From Deroplatys truncata (taxonomy: Eukaryota; Arthropoda; Insecta; Mantodea; Mantidae), in NCBI GenBank assembly GCA_030765065.1, contig CM060988.1, forward strand, positions 176,555,065-176,619,064: a stretch of 64,000 bases of DNA, in the 5' to 3' direction. The translations under genes were made by a program, and so were the position numbers. Position 1 is the first letter of the stretch. Every line of letters begins with the position of its first letter. Positions 11,129-22,240 of the stretch are shown piece by piece. A model generated the notes under the pieces. That model saw only the letters and a program-made list of their open reading frames with translations, was not told the origin of the DNA and did no database searches.

Positions 11129-11769
11129 TTAAAATATCTTGATTCAGATAAAAAAAAGTAACAAAAAGTAATATAAGTATAACCATTTCTGATAAGTTTT
11201 ATTATTTATCACATTTCTATGGAAAGCATAACCAATTTTTATTTTTTCTGCCACGTACCTATAGAAGTCAGAGCAAATATTGTATCCCACCCAAAATTTT
11301 GATAAATACGTTTCACCAGAAACACGTATTTTGAGATCCCCTGATACATGAAAGATTTAGGACAGAATTCACGTACTTTTTAGAAAATCACAGGTAATCT
11401 CTTTTGATAGCTTATCATTTACACAGTGAATGCCCTGAATGCAGAGGAGGCTTACTGTCCCAGTAAGCATGGCGAAAAAACACCATCTCTTTCTATAGAT
11501 AATCTGATGTTGGCAGTACTGGAGCAACAGCCACAAACACGTGATTGGGTAGAATAAATATTAGCACAGGAAAGCGAATCTGTTCTCTGTGTGCAGAATA
11601 ACCTTCCCCTAGTTCCACGTCTGTAATATTGCGATGTCATGAACCTAGTGACTGTGTAGCTGTATGAAAATATTTTGATGGACCTTGCTGACTCACTTCT
11701 CTAGGAATACGGCTCAGCTGTATTTAATGAATTTAAGTTTTTTTTGAGGCGGTTAAACGTTTTTAATTT
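11129..11769 (-). repeat. R1-old fragment and unassigned flank
   Basis: The reverse R1 right-end region is visible at about 11260-11350 (ATTGTATCCCACCCAAAATT and TTTCACCAGAAACACG). The rest (11420-11769) shows nothing I recognise. Confidence 0.5.
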
Positions 11770-12663
11770 CTCTACCCCTTAACTATGGTAGGAAAAGGAA
11801 GTACCTTTATACCACCCAAAATTTCCATATCGACATTTCACCAGAAACACTTCTGAGGTCTCCTAAATCAAAGATTAGCATGGAAAATATGGACGAAGTT
11901 TCAGATAAATAGCGTACTTGGTATTTACTTTCATATTCTGCAAGGATACCACAGGAAGATTTTCAAGAATAACCCCAACCCAAAAAAGTTTCTATTTTAT
12001 AAAAGCCTCTAACGATTGTGATTTAAAGTATTCCATAAAAGTTTATCTTTTCTAGTTTATTTTGCGTTTTTCCCCTTGTGAACGAATTTTGTATAGCTGT
12101 AAACCATAAGATGACTAAAGCTTACTCGAGGCTTGCCGAATCTATCAACAGTGCTATCCCAACAGGCGTCACCCAGCCCTCGCTGTTTCCAAGAATGGAG
12201 AAGCGATTAAGTCAAATAGGCAGTTTACGTCCGAACATCTCTGTGAACGTTCACGGAGATGCCGTACACCAGAGTTTGAAATCTTTCAAGAGAACGGCAT
12301 TACGTAACCAGACGATGCCATAAAATGTATCGAAGTCACTTCTAGCTTCTTTGAATCCCTTCGTAAAAAACACGATTTATTTAATTTTTTGTCAAATAGA
12401 TCTTTCCGAGACAATCATTGCTATTGGTTGGAAATTTCCAATAGTTTTATACCTCTTTTGAAGTCGCAAGTCGCCATTCTTTTATTTCTCGTGATGTAAT
12501 AAGAAATATATGGAATTTCGAAACCAGAATAAAGTGACTTGAATATCGCTTCAGCCTCCATTAGAGATACAAAATTTACAATGAAGCCATTCTATAAGTT
12601 TATTTAGACTAACATGAAAAGAATAGAAAAAGTACGCTTTAGTAAGCATAGTTTGATTCTAAC
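11770..12663 (-). repeat. R1-old copy with an unidentified insert
   Basis: Reverse R1-old from TCTCTACCCCTTAACTATGG to TTATACCTC-type sequence and the ATGGAATTTCGAAACCAGAAT region. About 12120-12345 does not match R1-old and looks like an insert of unknown origin, with a frame of 81 codons but no motif. Confidence 0.55.
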
Positions 12664-12777
12664 AGGCGTAAGCATGGTTGGATGATCGTGTACCTCTGGC
12701 ATGGCCACGTGGGCGCGTGTTCAGCGGCCAGGACTCACGAGGGCTGTCGTGTCACCGATTCGTTTGTTTCTCACGAT
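12664..12777 (+). mobile_element. SINE-D fragment
   Basis: Shares GGTTGGATGATCGTGTACCT and the GTGGGCGCG-type continuation with SINE-D at 10510-10560. Only part of the body remains. Confidence 0.5.
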
Positions 12778-12965
12778 GCCTTGTACCGAAATTTTTAAAG
12801 GTTTGACTGTCGCTTCGACCTCCTTGTATCACGAGGATATGTATAATAAAATCAATTCTGCAACAGCAAATTTCAATTAAGATGAAGTGTGTATTTGCTG
12901 GAAAATCCCTATATTGGATTTTTAGGTGAAATAAGATTTCCTCTGCCTACAAAAAGTGAGCAGTA

Positions 12966-13962
12966 TGGAAACTAAAAAAAAAAATTATGTATTACATTCA
13001 CATGGCTTTTCTACCCATTGAAACTATTCTTACAAAAGCTTCTTCTTCTTCTAACTAATCCATGTTAATCGAGATAAACCCTTGTAGTAACTGGAAAGGT
13101 AGAATCAGACGACTGAAAAATTCAATGCCATAGCTGGGATTTGAACCACGGATCTCCCGGTCTCCGACCGGTTGCTCTAACCACTGAGCTACTATGGCAA
13201 CATGCCGGTAGGACATTAAATTCCCCAACTGATTCGCATCTCCTTGTGGTTTACCCGGAAACAAGCTAACCTTGTCCAACACACGGCTTGTGTGGAAGAA
13301 CAATTAATTCTATTTGTAGTAACTGTTTTATTGCATATTTCCTTATAGATACAATGGGAAAAAAGGAATAGATCAGGCTTATGCGATGGTCAAAACTTTT
13401 AAGAGCTGAGCGCTATGTGATAGCTCTGAAATTCCATTCTCTTTGCATGGCGAGAAAAAAGAAAGATAAAAGAAAATAAAAAAGAATAACTTTATTCGAA
13501 AAAATAGAAGTATTTGAAAATTCAAACCAATATCCCCGAAATGGTCAACTCCACAAAAAATAATAGTAATACAATCACATAAATTCGGTGCTTTAACAAC
13601 ATCTACATTTCTTTGTGTAGTAAGATTCTGTCTCTCTTAATTTACCAGTTAGTTTTGCAAAAGTTATTCAGAAAGAAGAGGACTTCAGATGATATTCCCA
13701 GGAAATTCAATATAGGTATGTTTCATTTTTCATGAAAATACCTTAAACATGTATTTGAATCAAAATCGTTAGAGCCATTTTTGAGAAAATAAAATATTTC
13801 GAAAACTTTTGTAAAGGGTAGTTTGAAGTTGGGGGATTTTGTTGAAAATCTTCATGCTGCACCCTTGGAAGATGCTGAACTTATATACTAAGTTTGGTAT
13901 TTAATCAACTTCTTGTTTTTTAGTTATGCTGTACACAGACATACAGACAGATATACACAACC
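12966..13962 (+). repeat. R1-old copy interrupted by SINE-C
   Basis: Begins with TTATGTATTACATTCACATG and continues through AAACCCTTGTAGTAACTG, CCTTATAGATACAATGGG, TCGTTAGAGCCATTTTTGAG and GTACACAGACATACAGACAG. The SINE occupies 13094-13313. Confidence 0.75.
13082..13325 (-). mobile_element. SINE-C with perfect 12-bp TSD
   Basis: The exact duplication TTGTAGTAACTG lies at 13082-13093 and 13314-13325. The reverse-strand unit has a tRNA-like head at 13128-13199: acceptor arms GCCATAG and CTATGGC pair perfectly, the D arm GCTC/GAGC is intact, and GGTTCAAATCC serves as B box. The anticodon-arm equivalent (CCGG/CCGG) survives, but the T stem has mismatches. It is therefore a SINE head rather than a working tRNA gene. 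Confidence 0.85.
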
Positions 13963-14681
13963 AGAGCTTTTTACTTTCTCTACTACATATAGTAAACAGA
14001 CAAAGTATTGTATTCCAGCCAAAAAAGCCATATCGAGATTTCAAGAAAATGTGTTTTGAGGCCCCCTGAATAAAAAAAATTAGAAAAAGGTCCGTGTGTA
14101 TGTCTATGAACAGCATAACTCAAAAACGAAATGTTGGGTAAGCACCAACTTGGTACTTGAGTTTAGTATCTTCTAAGGGTGGGAAACGATTTTTAAAAAA
14201 AAAATCCCCCAGCCCAACATTTACATGGAACATTTTTCGAAAATTTTTATTTTCTAAAAAATGGCTCTAACGGTTTTGATTAAATAGCGATACATTAAAT
14301 ATATTTTCATGACAAATAAAAGGTGTATCATCTTCATTCGAAAGGAATTTTGTATAATTTGTAAACGTTAAGCAATAGACGAAAACGTACCACACAAAAA
14401 ATGTAGATCTCTTTAAAACACGCAATTTACTTAAAAAAAACTTTCTTGCGGCATAAGCCGTTTCTGAGATACCCGTTATTAAAGGTTTGAATTATTCAAC
14501 ACTTGTCATTGTTTTAAAATCCCATCAATTTTCAGTTGTTTCTCGTAATGTCATGGAAACAGTATGGAATTTTAAGGCCAGCATATAGCGTCCAGTTGTT
14601 AAACATTTGACTATCGCTGTTCTCTTTGTATCCATAACGAAATGTGTAATGTAGCTGTTTCTGCAAAGGTTTATTTGGAAT
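13963..14681 (-). repeat. R1-old copy, reverse
   Basis: Starts with TTTTTACTTTCTCTACTACA, then the reverse R1 order through CTAACGGTTTTGATTAAAT, AAAAAATGTAGATCTCTTTA and GGAAACAGTATGGAATTTTA. The empty A run at about 14397 is the homologue of the site occupied by R1 copy 3. Confidence 0.75.
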
Positions 14682-15246
14682 ACAGAGGTGTGAAAATTAT
14701 TAGACTCAAGTGCCTTTTTACGTTGAAAATGACTGAAAGTACTCAGTTCGAATATAATTAAGGAATGTCTGTAATCAATTCGAAACCTTAGATGAACCCT
14801 ATTAGCTATTTGTCAATGAAAATTTATCTTCTTCAATAGGAACATTATATTAGTAATTTTTCTAGGCTATAGATTGGTTTTCCCACTCATAAACTCAAAA
14901 ATCTAAATAGAGAAAAAGATGCACACCATGGAATCAATATATAATATTTAATTTCTAATTATGGTCTTGGATTTTCACAGGTTATACTGTTGTGAAGAAT
15001 GACTAAAATTTTTTGTCAATGTCATTTCGTTAAAGAAACATATTTAGATATGTTTAATAGTAATGGCTGAACGGTTTACTCTGTAGTTTTGTTCTGATTT
15101 TTTATATAGACAATAATCTAATTCTGATTAGTGGATGTTCTCTAGGTATTTTATCACACAAAAGGCTTCAATACCATGGAGATAATAGTTCGAGAAGCTA
15201 ATAACCAAAACTTCGCTTTGAGTCTAATAATTTTCACACCTCTGTA
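14682..15246. mobile_element. Tc1/mariner-type MITE with 29-bp perfect ends
   Basis: The 29 bases at 14682-14710 are exactly reverse-complemented at 15218-15246. They start TA then CAGAGGTGTGAAAATTATTA. The outermost TA is the probable target duplication, leaving a 561-bp element (14684-15244). The interior is AT-rich with no transposase frame. It lies inside R1-old, which resumes at 15247. Confidence 0.85.
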
Positions 15247-15450
15247 AATGTAGTGGATAGAAAAATAAGCTTTATTAATAATAGCTTGTATACCTACTAA
15301 TAAAGATAGAGGGTAGAGAAGGTCAGGTGAATGTATCACATCAGAATTTCAGAGGACCTCACAGCAAGCATTTCCGGTGAAATTCCGATACCGAATATTA
15401 GGGTGGAATGCAATAACTTCTCTATGTACTATGTGCGTGGTAATGAAAGT
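15247..15450 (+). repeat. R1-old right end
   Basis: R1-old resumes after the MITE with GTGGATAGAAAAATAAGC and ends with the TTTCCGGTGAAATTCCGATA to GTAATGAAAGT terminal region, directly abutting R1 copy 4. Confidence 0.65.
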
Positions 15451-16280
15451 AAAAATCTGATGCGTTACACTCACATGACTTTCTCTACTCTTGTACAAAC
15501 TATTTTTACAAACGCTTATTCTCCATATGGTTCATGTTAATCTTATTGCTACTTTTCTTGTAGATGCAAGGGGAATTGGTAGACTTTAAGCGATAGTCAA
15601 ATGTTCTAAGAGCTGGTTGCTATGTGGAGTATTCCATTCTCTTTGCATTACCAGGGCAAAAAAGAATGAATAACGAATTTGAGAAAAAGTATAAGTATTG
15701 GAAAATTTAAGGGAATAACAAGCAATATCTCGAAAATAGTTCACTCAACAACAAAAATGTATATGACATAAATTGTGTATTTTAACGCGATCTACATTTT
15801 TTGTGTAGTAAAATTTTGTCTATCTCTTATGGTTTACTAGTTATGCAAAAGTCGTTCACAATGAAGAATACTTTTGGAGACATTCCCAGAAAATTCGAGA
15901 TATACATTTCATTTGTCATGAAAATATCTTAAATAAATGGTATTCTAATCAAAATCGTTAGAGCCATTTTTGAGAAAATTAAAATTTTCGATAAATGTTC
16001 CATGTAAGGGGTAATCTGGGGTGCGGGGATTTTCTTGAAAACCTTCGTGTCGTATCTCTGGAAGGTACTGAACCTAAATACCAAGTTTGGTGTTTATCCG
16101 ACTGTTCGTTTCTGAGTTATGCTGTTCACAGACACACATACACACGGACATGTTTCCAAAAATGCCTTTTTTTGGATTCAGGGGGTCTCAAAACATATTT
16201 CCGGTGAAATCTCGGTATCGAATTTTTGGTTGGAATATAATACTTCTCCTACTTAGTATACGTAGTAGAGAAAGCAAAAA
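15451..16280 (+). repeat. R1 repeat, copy 4
   Basis: Full R1 unit starting AAAAATCTGATGCGTTACAC and joined head-to-tail to an older relative. The CA tract is short (CACACATACACA). The right hairpin is slightly altered (CTACTTAGTATACGTAGTAG). Confidence 0.85.
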
Positions 16281-16719
16281 TACGTATTGCAGCTCGGTTG
16301 AATATATTTTAGTACATAACTGCTAGAAAGGTCAAATTGGTATTTTGTAGAGATCGTGTGCTTTGTTTGCAAACCGTACAACTGAATTTCTTGAAAAGTG
16401 AAACGTTAGAAGTAGCAGGAGCAGCAGCAAATAATGATCCAAAGAAACCGTTGTTGTCTAAACCCCCATTAACGACGAATCTCCGGGGCACGGCGCTCGT
16501 TAAACGTGGCTTGCACAAGTCACGTCTCGTATCTCATAATGAGAACATTCCCCATTAGATAAATAACGGCACCTGACCACGCTACGCACAGCTGCACCTA
16601 TGGGCTTTTTATCGGACACCGCTTCTACCGCGTTTCCATTCTACTGTTCTGGAGTGCCACTGAACAACTCTTGAGCGCAAAATCACGTTCCGAAACGCCA
16701 ACTGTTACAAAAAAGGTCT
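16281..16719. other. unassigned stretch with a 73-codon frame
   Basis: A forward frame at 16337-16558 ends in an Ala-rich and Lys-rich segment without a known motif. An opposite frame overlaps it. No promoter or homologue is visible, so it is left unassigned. Confidence 0.35.
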
Positions 16720-16945
16720 GACGTGTTACATTTGCAGAACTTCATCCACCAACTAGCGTTTATTAGTGGCTATACAAATTATTCTTGCGAAAGTTTAATT
16801 CTCCAGAAGTAGCTGCATTACACATTTCGTTATAAATACAAAGGGAACAGCGATACTCAAAATGTGTAAGAACTGGACGCTATATGCTGGCCTTAAAATT
16901 CCACACTGTTTCCATGGCAACGTGAGAAACAACCGAAAATCGAGA
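16720..16945 (+). repeat. R1-old fragment
   Basis: Recognised by TCTGACGTGTTACATTTGCA, AGTAGCTGCATTACACATTT, AAGGGAACAGCGATA and TTCCATGGCAACGTGAGAAA. Confidence 0.65.
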
Positions 16946-17200
16946 CAGAGTATTGAGTGTGCAGGAGCGCCATCCCGCTGAAAAATCCAAAATTTCCCTT
17001 CAAACAGCTTCGAATAGATACGCTCCTGCACACAAAGCAAAAACCACGCAGCAGTCGTTGGCAACCAATGTCCCACAGTTCATCGCTGCTGCTGCTGACT
17101 GGCCTAGTGGAAGTCCGGACCTCAATGCATTGGATTATTCTCTGTGGTAGAAGCATATCAAAAACGGCACAGCAATATTGAGACTTTTTGAATAAGAGTC
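16946..17200 (+). pseudogene. Tc1-like transposase fragment with internal inversion
   Basis: C-terminal part of an IS630/Tc1 superfamily transposase. Forward-strand codons at about 17024-17150 read APAHKAKTTQQSLATNVPQF, then DWPSGSPDLNALDYSLW and a stop, the region of the last catalytic acidic residue. The preceding part (FWIFQRDGAPAHS, with the middle catalytic Asp) is encoded on the reverse strand at 16957-17033. The two overlap at the inverted 13-mers GTGTGCAGGAGCG (16957-16969) and CGCTCCTGCACAC (17021-17033), so a 77-base segment has flipped. A GCT run adds one Ala. Once re-oriented, the Asp-Asp spacing is near that of the DD37D (maT) group. It is non-functional. Confidence 0.8.
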
Positions 17201-17340
17201 TGTTCATTTTGTAGCACTTTTTTTGTGTTCTTTCAGAATATATTTACCTATATTAATGGATTTGCATAGTTTTATTTTGCAGTTATATGCATTGAAAATA
17301 TTGGAGGAGGTTATGGCAGTACTGTGTAAAATACCTTTAT

Positions 17341-17702
17341 CATAATAGGTTAAATAGTTTGATGCAGGATATGCCTATCAGTAATAACATTAATTTAGAA
17401 TGGAAAATAATAAAGGAAATAATACTTCAAGCAGCTGATAAAACTCTAGGAACGAGAAACACAAGATACAAGAATAGAGGATTGAGAGTATGGAATCCAG
17501 AGATAGCAGAAATTATTGAAAATAAGAAGACAGTCTAAGATATTTACAAGATAAAACCATTGAAAATAAAATTGAATACAAAAATGCTGTCAAACGATAA
17601 GTAAAGAAGCTGCATAGTATAAGCTGGGAGAATATATAAATCCCTTTGAACATGATTTACATGGAGCTCAAGAATATACTTATAATAATCTACAAACGGA
17701 AG
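17341..17702 (+). pseudogene. LINE fragment, linker before reverse transcriptase
   Basis: Broken coding sequence typical of the stretch between endonuclease and reverse transcriptase in non-LTR retrotransposons. Frames read WKIIKEIILQAADKTLG, then VWNPEIAEIIENKK, and after a shift VKKLHSISWENI and FEHDLHGAQEYTYNNL. Several stops and frameshifts are present. It ends abruptly where R1-old sequence begins. Confidence 0.65.
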
Positions 17703-18395
17703 AGATTAACATGGTTCCCCATTACGCTAGAAGAAATGTTAAAAGCTCTAAATTTTCTATGTAGAAAAATGTTGTCTAGCTCTTACGGTTTAGCCGTTAT
17801 ACAAAAACCATTCAGAATAAAGAGGACTTTTGGGGAACTACATTTTAATCCCAATAAATGTTTGCAATTATAGCTACATCACTGGTTTCGTTATAGATAC
17901 GAAGGGAACAGCGAAAGACAGATGTTTAAGAAATGGACGCTATGTGCTGGCCTTAAAATTCCATACTGCTTCCATGACATTGCGAGGACATTCCCAGAAA
18001 ATTCAAGATATCTACATTTTATTGTCATGAAAATGTCTCAAATATATGATATTTTAATCAAAATCGTTAGCCATTTTTGAGAAAATAAAACTTGCCGAAA
18101 AATATTCCATGTAAACGGTAGTCTGGGGAAGGGGGGATTTTTCTGAAAATCTTCGTGTCGCATCTTTGAAAGATACTGAACCAAAATACCAAGTTAGATA
18201 TTTATCGGACTTTTCCTTTTTGAGTTATGATGTCCAGAGACAAAATCCAAACGGACGCACACGCGGACCTTTTTCTAAAAATGTTGTTTTTTATTCAGGG
18301 GGCCTCAAATGATATATTTCCGGTGAAATCTCGGTATCGAATTTTTGGGTGAAATGCAATACTTCCCCTACTTATTATATATAGTAAAGAAAGCA
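17703..18395 (+). repeat. R1-old copy between two LINE pieces
   Basis: R1-old landmarks AAGGGAACAGCGAAAGACAG, TCGTTAGCCATTTTTGAG and TTTCCGGTGAAATCTCGGTA, with the right end TATAGTAAAGAAAGCA. It separates same-strand LINE pieces on either side. Confidence 0.7.
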
Positions 18396-18610
18396 CAAAT
18401 AAGAAGATAGCTTGGAATAAAAGCTGTACTAGACCGTATAAACAATTGCCGTAAGAATTGGAAAGACTATTTAGATAGAATGGATTAAAATCGATCATTT
18501 AAGAAAGCGCTTAATCATAAACAACAAGGAAAACGGGATATAGGCCGTCCAACATTAAGATGGAGTGAGCATTTCTAATGGGGCAGAACGGGCCTGAAGC
18601 TCAAACCTTA
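18396..18610 (+). pseudogene. LINE 3' coding remnant
   Basis: A frame reads DRINNCRKNWKDYLDRMD, a stop, then NRSFKKALNHKQQGKRDIGR and PTLRWSEHF. The W..L.RM ... GKR..GRP..RW pattern is common at the C-terminal end of RTE-like and related LINE polyproteins. The same strand and proximity suggest one LINE with the piece at 17341, but the catalytic reverse transcriptase core is absent. Confidence 0.6.
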
Positions 18611-18750
18611 TGGATGATGATTGTGATGATAGATATCCGAGGTCATCAAGGCACACACTCATGAACGGGAAGTTCACAGTTCAAATCCTGCCAGGACGCT
18701 CCTACCTTGCCGAGGGTTTGTCCAGGTTTTCCGTATCCATAACTGCAAAA

Positions 18751-19093
18751 TACTGGGCGAGCCAAAAAATTACGAACCGCCTGCGCGGTGTTTTTCCTGT
18801 CCGTGTCCTCGGTGCTCGTTGCCGTCTGCCACTGTCATAGAAAGGCGTGGATGAAACCATACAACATTTTTAAAACTATTTTTAAAGGCTTAAAATGTAT
18901 GGACAACGACGGTGGCCAGTTTCAGCATTTCCTTTCATAAAGTTGGTAAGTAAGTCTTTAAAAGTAGTTTTTAAAATGTTGTATGGTTAAATCCGCGCCT
19001 TTCTATGATAGCGGCAGACGACAACGAGCGCCGAGGACGCGGACAGGAAAACCACCGCGCAGGCGGTTCATAGTTTTTTTGGCTCACTCTGTA
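18751..19093. mobile_element. fold-back MITE, arms about 140 bp
   Basis: Nearly the whole element is an inverted repeat. Arm 18753-18891 pairs with 18952-19091, for example GAACCGCCTGCGCGGTG against CACCGCGCAGGCGGTTC, around a 60-base spacer. The ends are CTGGGCGAGCCAAAAAA and the reverse of CAGAGTGAGCCAAAAAA, each bordered by TA as in Tc1/mariner insertions. No protein is encoded. Arms differ at scattered positions, so it is not recent. Confidence 0.85.
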
Positions 19094-19810
19094 CTTCTGA
19101 GCCCTCCTTAAGGGGAGTTATTTTAAAATGTCTGTCGATTTGGATTAAAATGCCACATACTTAAGATATTTGAATGACAAAGTGTGTATCTAGAACTTTT
19201 GCAAGTAGCCTGTTAAGTACTACTTATTTGTATAATGATGTAACTGTTGCTACAAATAATCGTTTTGTAGCATTACTATTTCTGAGATATTAGTTGCTAC
19301 TGGTTTGAGGTTACCCCCCCCCTTTTTCAGGCTTCATTTCTTTTCACAATGCCATGGAAAGAATGCCAGTTCAAACCATTTGCCGACATTTGTTCAGAGA
19401 GAGAGAAACAACCGTTAAAAAGCTCTAAAATTAAATACCCGAGGAGTATGCTGACCATGTGCTTCAGACAGCACTGACATAAGCGGCGTCAGCATCATTT
19501 GCACATTGGTTCACATTCCGATACATTCGGAAAACATTCTTAAAATCACTAAAGCCAATGTTATGATTCCTCTAAAAAAAACAGTTTATTCTGAACATCC
19601 TAGCCCTATAAAATAGAAATGCAACCGTGGCTTTCGCTTGTCTGCCGTATCCTTCTTGTAACTAGAACCAATTATACATATTTCTCGATTAACAAGGTAG
19701 CAGATAGAAAAATAAGGTTTTTTAAGAATTGTTTGTAGAGGAATGGGTAGGGAAAGTGTGGTACTGTTACAAACCAGATCTTTTTTTCGTCGCTTGTTAC
19801 ATTCATGCGA
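19094..19810 (-). repeat. R1-old, heavily diverged
   Basis: Scattered R1-old words in reverse order (GGATTAAAATGCCACATACT, a CAATGCCATGGAAAGAATG block, AGATAGAAAAATAAGGTTTT, AGAGGAATGGGTAGGGAAAG). Boundaries are uncertain. Confidence 0.45.
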
Positions 19811-20514
19811 CATTTTTACACACCTTTAGATGTTGCGTGTTCATGAGTGAATATTTTGTAGAGGTGCAGTTTCATTCGCCGTGGCTATGACAATTTTAAT
19901 TATTTAACGGTAAATTTCACAAGCTTAGAGTGGGTCAGGACACACAGAAAGCCCTCACCGGATCCATTACATTTCCAAGATGTTTTATTCCGCCATCACA
20001 GAGGGACTTGCACTAAGCCTGCACTCTGCCGGAGTTACTGCGAGCAACAGCGAGTTATGTGCCGTCCAGGATTAACGGTCAATGTTTGATGTGGGTAGGT
20101 ATTTTGGGCGGCAGTGTTTGTTAGCTTTAGTTCCATTACACTTGTTGATACAGTCTCTGCGTCAACATCGGCAGCTCAATTAACACCGTCCACCTTGTAA
20201 AAACAATACAGCCGCAAATGGAAACATCTGCCTACCTTGGTGGCCGGCTCTTCTTCGACACCACGTCCAATTTATGTATCTATCCTAGGGACAACAATTT
20301 ATGCTCTTATAATCCCACATTTATGCATTGAAAACACCCATAATATGCACATAAATATTCCCCAACAATAAGTATCAAGACTCGTAGTGATATAAAACAA
20401 ACCTTTAAGAGAACTTTATGCAATTTCTCCGTGAATAGAACTACTGAGGAAACCATATGGATTATTTAACTCATCAAAAGTTATCTGTAACATTGAAGAT
20501 TTAGGATATACCCA
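19811..20514. other. unassigned stretch
   Basis: No gene, RNA or repeat family recognised. Confidence 0.4.
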
Positions 20515-20652
20515 ACGTGCGTAATGACTGCGCGATAACCTGCAAGGCTAGGATTAGGGAGGTCCTGAGTTCGATTCCTGGGGTCGGTTACTCTGACCAT
20601 GGGCTTGTCGCGGTTTTCTCTGGTTGACAGGGCTAATGCTGGCATGGTTTAG
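20515..20652 (+). mobile_element. SINE-A head, tRNA-like
   Basis: Contains GCGCGATAACCTGCAAGGCT and the B-box word GAGTTCGATTCCTGG, followed by the SINE-A signature (GGTTACTCTGACCATGGGCT, GCGGTTTTCTCTGG, TAATGCTGGCATGG). It stops after about 140 bases, where R1-old begins. Confidence 0.65.
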
Positions 20653-21310
20653 AGACCCCTGAATACAAGGAAAAAGTATTTTATAAAAAAAGTCTGTGCG
20701 TGTGAACAGCATAATCCAAAAACGAAAAGTCGGATAAATACCAACCTTGGTATTTAGGTTCAATACCTTCCAAAAATGCGACATCAAGATTTTCAAGAAA
20801 CCTCCCCCCCCAGGCTACCCTTTACATGGATGACTCTTCCAATTTTTTTATTTTATAACAAATTACACTAACGATTTTAATTAAAATATCATATATTTAA
20901 CATATTTACGTTATAAATAAAACGTTTATCTTGAATTTTCTGGGAACACCCTATGAATACCATTTGATTTGGAAGAAATTATGTATGATCTTATATAACT
21001 GACAAATGCTAAAATGATAGACGAAAACGTGCTACATAAAAATGTCTCTTTCAAACACAGAATTTATTTCAAATGACTGTTTTTGTAGCATCAGTCATTT
21101 CCGAGACAATACTTTGTCATTCTTTAAGTCCCATCGATTTTCAGTTGTTTCTCGCAATTACATGGAAACAGTATGGAATTTTAACGCCAGCATATAGCGT
21201 CCAGTTCTTAAACACTTGACTATCGCTGTTCTCTTTGTATCTGTAACGAAATACGTAATGTAGTTATTTCTACAAAGGTTTATTTAGATTAAAATGAAAT
21301 ACATAGAAAA
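20653..21310 (-). repeat. R1-old copy, reverse
   Basis: Reverse R1 order from AGACCCCTGAATACAAGG through GAACAGCATAATCC, CAAGAAACCTCCCCCCCC, TTTACATGGA and TTTTCTGGGAACACCC to TTTGTATCTGTAACGAAATA. Confidence 0.7.
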
Positions 21311-22160
21311 AAATTTCTGTGATACATTCACATAACTTTCTCTACCCCTTATCTTTATTAGCGTATAGAAACTATCCTTACTAAATCTTATATATTATAT
21401 ATATATATATATATATATTTTTAATCCAAACAAATCTTTACAGAAATAGCTACATTACACATTTCGTTATAGATACAAAGGGAACAGCGATAGTCAAATG
21501 TTTAACAACTGGACGCTATATGCTGGCCTTAAAATTCCATACTGTTTCCATGACATCTCGAGAAACAACTGGAAATCGATGGGACTAACAAGAATGACAA
21601 ATATTGAACATTCGAACCTTTAATAAGGAATATCTCAGAAATAGTCTACGCCACAAAAAACTTGTTTAAATAAATTGTGCGTTTTAAAGAGATCTACATT
21701 TTCATCTATAACGTTTTTGCCTTTAACGTTTACCAGTTATACAAGCGTATACAAAATTCCTTCCGAATGAAGCATACTTCACAGCTATTCCCAGAAAATT
21801 CAAGACATACATTTTATTTGTCATGTAAATATTTACCATATATGGTATTTTAATTAAAATAGTTTGAGCCATTTTTTCAAAAAAAATGTTCCATGTAAAG
21901 ATAGTTAGGGTGGGGTATTTTCTTGAAAATCTTGCATCCCTGAAAGATATTGAATTCAAATACCAAGTTTGGTATTTATCCGACTTTTCGTTTTTTGGAT
22001 TATGCTGTTCACACACACAAACACAGACACGTTTCCAAAAATCCTTTACTTGGATTCAGGGGGCCTCAAAACATGTATTTCCGATGAAATTTCGATATCG
22101 TTTTTGGGTGGAATGCAGCACCTCCTCTACCTACTATGTACATGGTAGAGAAACAAATAA
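21311..22160 (+). repeat. R1-old copy, forward, near complete
   Basis: Left end TTTCTGTGATACATTCACAT, an (AT)n run at 21390-21418, and AAAGGGAACAGCGATAGTC. Then GTTCCATGTAAAGATAG, a short CACACACAAACACAGACAC tract, and right end GTACATGGTAGAGAAAC. This shows that R1-old has the same layout as R1. Confidence 0.75.
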
Positions 22161-22240
22161 GTTTTCGTAAGAATAATTTGTGTAGCTACTAATAAACGAT
22201 AGAGGGTAGAGAAACTTATGTGAATGTAACACAGAATTTT

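Noticed and set aside
13128-13199. Functional tRNA gene on the reverse strand
   Set aside because: Acceptor and D arms pair, but the T stem is mismatched, base 33 is not T, and exact TSDs show it is the head of SINE-C.
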